Origin: Bradyrhizobium sp. 1(2017)
GTDB taxonomy: Bacteria > Pseudomonadota > Alphaproteobacteria > Rhizobiales > Xanthobacteraceae
NCBI RefSeq assembly: GCF_011602485.2
Contig: NZ_CP050022.2
Span: forward strand, 7,708,001 to 7,772,000
Length of the DNA stretch: 64,000 nt
Direction: 5' to 3'
Under the pieces are notes generated by a model. That model did no database searches. It had not been told where the DNA came from and saw only the letters and a list, made by a program, of their open reading frames with translations. Position 1 is the stretch's first letter, and every line of letters starts with the position of its first letter. The position numbers and the translations under genes were made by a program. This document shows positions 62,205 through 64,000 of the stretch, piece by piece.

Positions 62205-62390
62205 TCATCCTAGTCTCGCAATATGAGAACAAGTGGTCATGAGCAGCATGGATCGACTGCATTGCCAATCTTGCCCCAAGGTCGGCTCAAACACCCTGCG
62301 GGGGGTACCGATTGCAATAATGGCGCCAGCCGCAACCAGAAAAACGGCCGTCAAAGCGAGCATTCGCGAGGTCGTCCAATCAAATTCCAT
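62205..62390 (-). CDS. Small membrane protein
   Basis: A 61-residue ORF: MEFDWTTSRMLALTAVFLVA, then AGAIIAIGTPRRVFEPTLG and a tail with two Cys. One hydrophobic helix at about 9-27. ATG 62390 follows GGAGGAAAG, a strong ribosome site, which supports expression. No family recognised. Confidence 0.62.
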   Translation of the reverse strand: MEFDWTTSRMLALTAVFLVAAGAIIAIGTPRRVFEPTLGQDWQCSRSMLLMTTCSHIARLG

Positions 62391-62568
62391 CGCGCTTTCC
62401 TCCAGCTTGAGGCGCGCACTCTATACCTGGGGATACCTGCCAATTGTGAACTACATCATACGGCTGCCTCCATGCTCAAGGATTTTTGCTGATTCCCTAG
62501 GGGCTGTGGAATGAACATCGTCGCATTTCGAGGCCGGCGACGGTTTTGTTCGCTACTGCCGCCGCATC

Positions 62569-62594
62569 GGCCCGCCAGCTTGAACCGGCGGGCC
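62569..62594 (-). terminator. Hairpin downstream of 62614 gene
   Basis: GGCCCGCC and GGCGGGCC form a perfect eight-base stem with a ten-base loop, 20 bases beyond the TAA of the minus-strand gene. There is no clear T-run after it, so it may stabilise the 3' end rather than terminate by itself. Confidence 0.5.
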
Positions 62595-62613
62595 TATTGT
62601 CGAAAGTCGAATG

Positions 62614-63492
62614 TTAAGCGGCGGCGACGCCGCACACGACATCACAAACGAGCTTGTCGTAGTCGTTCAATTCTTGTTCGTCGGATCTGTCCTCAAAGAA
62701 CCACTCCACCAGCAAGGCCGCCTTTGCCTGCGTAGCACCGGGCGTAGACGGGTCCGCGTCGATAATTACTTTTTGGATGGGGATAATCTGATTGAAGTAG
62801 ACGTCGTTCAGGTGGTCCTCGGCTTCCCGGAAACCTGTCTTGATCTTGAGCGCATCGCAGACGGCGCGGTGCTCATCAGCAGCTTTCAGAGCCTCGTCGA
62901 GACGCCGCTGTTTCAGTTCGTCAGGCTTGCTCTTGAACAGATGCAGAAACCCGTCTTTCGGTCGAGCTAGACCGGCGTCCCACATGTCGGCAGCCTCGGC
63001 GTCCTCTGGACCAATGTACTCCCACGAGAGTTGCGGAACGTCTCGCATTTTCCCCAGATCGGTTGGGTCCAAGATGGTGCCATCTTTCGTCTTCCAAGGG
63101 CGAATGTTCAAGCCGTCCATAGGACGCCAGCGCAATGCGGCGGGCCAAGCGGGTCGGCTACTGTTGTACACGGACCATGTCTCGTCAAAGCGGGCTTGTG
63201 CCTCATCGTAGACCGGTTTGAGCTCGCGAAGCTTTTCGAGGGCGGCAATCAGTGTCGCATCGACACCAGCATGAACCGGGGTTGATGTTGCGGTAAGCGC
63301 AGCTGCGCCGACGAAAACATTCATGATTGATCTCCTGCTGATCTGCGCCCCGCGCTCAGAAATGCTTGAAGGGGCGGTTGGTTCTGATCGCGCTGATCCG
63401 GGCTGACATGCGTCAGGCCCGCTTTCCTGCTTGTGGGATGATGATGAAAATAGTCCGGCGCCCGTGGCGCACTTAGCTACCGCGTTGCTCAT
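62614..63492 (-). CDS. Exported hypothetical protein with Tat-like signal
   Basis: A 292-residue protein. About 55 residues in, it has SRRSIMNVFVGAAALTATST, a twin-arginine-like signal with a cleavage site after VHA. The mature part is helical and rich in Lys, Asp and Trp, with no motif I know. A similar S-R-R-S-(I/L)-M-N pattern heads many uncharacterised Bradyrhizobium proteins. I start it at ATG 63492 (MSNAVAKC), though the real start may be nearer the signal, e.g. the ATG at 63324 of MNVFVG, which would lose the arginines. Location would be periplasm. Confidence 0.6.
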   Translation of the reverse strand: MSNAVAKCATGAGLFSSSSHKQESGPDACQPGSARSEPTAPSSISERGAQISRRSIMNVFVGAAALTATSTPVHAGVDATLIAALEKLRELKPVYDEAQARFDETWSVYNSSRPAWPAALRWRPMDGLNIRPWKTKDGTILDPTDLGKMRDVPQLSWEYIGPEDAEAADMWDAGLARPKDGFLHLFKSKPDELKQRRLDEALKAADEHRAVCDALKIKTGFREAEDHLNDVYFNQIIPIQKVIIDADPSTPGATQAKAALLVEWFFEDRSDEQELNDYDKLVCDVVCGVAAA

Positions 63493-63563
63493 GTCTTTCT
63501 CTATATTGCGGATTGATGATTGACCGAACACCGCCCGTGCTCGGTCCGTGAAAGGCGGCAAGC

Positions 63564-64000
63564 CTAAGGTTGCTTCACCTCCTTCCGAGCTTGCCAGCCG
63601 AATAGCTGGGACCACAGGGGATCGAAGTGCTCGCAAAGGTCATGAAACGCGACCTGAGCTGCGCTCTCGATCAGCTCGACTTGCAGGCGCGGCCAAACAG
63701 CCGTCGCCTGAACCTGGGGCGTCCAGTGGGCTGAGTTGAAGCCCTTGCGCACGCCTTCAATGGTGTCGTGGAAGTAGCCCTCACACTGGCCAACCGTGCC
63801 GAGCCTGACTGCGAGCATGCCGATTACTCGCTGCTGTTCGGGAGAGAGCAGGTCCCATGCCTTGCCAGCATCGAAGCTGGCCAGCTCATTAAATGTAGGC
63901 AGCCGATCAGATAGGGGGATTTCGGCGGTATCGTTGGCCACCTCAAGTGCGGTGGCATTGGAAGTGCTGCGGCGCACGACGATGATTGTACCGGCGTTCC
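63564..64000 (-). CDS. Hypothetical protein (5' end may lie outside window)
   Basis: A reading frame of at least 137 residues from GTG 63977, but it stays open upstream to the window edge (reading NAGTIIVVRRSTS), so the true start may be outside. It contains LSPEQQRVIGMLAVRLGTVGQCEGYFHDTIEGV and WSQLFGWQAR; no family recognised. Soluble, probably helical. Confidence 0.6.
   Translation of the reverse strand, partial: NAGTIIVVRRSTSNATALEVANDTAEIPLSDRLPTFNELASFDAGKAWDLLSPEQQRVIGMLAVRLGTVGQCEGYFHDTIEGVRKGFNSAHWTPQVQATAVWPRLQVELIESAAQVAFHDLCEHFDPLWSQLFGWQARKEVKQP

Larger units (their letters stand above)
59000..64000. mobile_element. Putative genomic-island end downstream of tRNA-Arg
   Basis: From the tRNA to the window edge there are only small or unrecognised ORFs, a DNA-ligase remnant, a frameshifted membrane ORF, and private repeats. 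The palindrome families that occupy many core gaps to the left are absent. Base composition is visibly less GC-rich. These features fit an old integrated element. No integrase, relaxase or second copy of the tRNA 3' end is in the window, so the boundary on the right is unknown. Confidence 0.55.

Overview
This window is a chromosomal stretch of a Bradyrhizobium-like alphaproteobacterium. The clues are the high GC content, the RegS/RegR redox pair, a GlnD uridylyltransferase, a protocatechuate branch of the beta-ketoadipate pathway, PHB degradation genes, many periplasmic binding proteins, and families of intergenic palindromes of the type GTCATTCCGGGGC...GCCCCGGAATGAC. The species assignment is inference from gene content; no 16S gene is present.

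Layout. 1-5.5 kb: a chemoreceptor cut by the left edge, then pcaH-pcaG, a separate intradiol dioxygenase and pcaF, all on the minus strand. 5.8-11.1 kb: mutS, a double GrlR-like protein, a membrane protein and an OsmC protein. 11.2-14.0 kb: a nitrate/sulfonate/taurine-type ABC importer. 14.2-25.9 kb: glnD, an alkyl-DNA methyltransferase, a DUF1304 protein, two tandem paralogous binding proteins without permeases, a DUF1330 protein, a class A penicillin-binding protein, an unknown protein and a YgjP-type metallopeptidase. 26.2-31.4 kb: PHB depolymerase, an ABC-2 exporter and regS-regR. 31.5-38.8 kb: mmcB, two GH13 enzymes, an MBL hydrolase, a divergent HxlR/ABM pair and a PHB-type esterase. 38.9-45.5 kb: an MFS transporter, a luciferase-like monooxygenase, a P450, an SDR and an HWE kinase. 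45.8-58.8 kb: three c-di-GMP enzymes surrounding a sigma-54 activator and a complete branched-chain-amino-acid-type ABC importer.

At 58,922-58,998 lies tRNA-Arg(CCG). Everything to its right (59.0-64.0 kb) looks different: no housekeeping genes, none of the palindromic repeats found in the rest of the window, many very small ORFs, a DNA-ligase remnant, a frameshifted membrane ORF and its own repeats. I read this as one end of a decaying genomic island inserted at the tRNA. No integrase is visible in the window.

The signals most worth following are: (1) three copies of a 16-bp palindrome (TGAGCAAAATTGCTCA), each overlapping or just 3' of a tiny minus-strand ORF at 59.4-60.0 kb; (2) a near-consensus sigma-54 promoter between a PAS-sigma-54 activator and the importer it probably controls; (3) a sigma-54-like promoter in front of glnD; (4) a duplicated GrlR-fold protein; (5) an imperfect 32-bp inverted repeat bounding about 308 bp in the island, with solo relatives nearby. 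No CRISPR array, rRNA, intact insertion sequence or recognisable defence system was seen.
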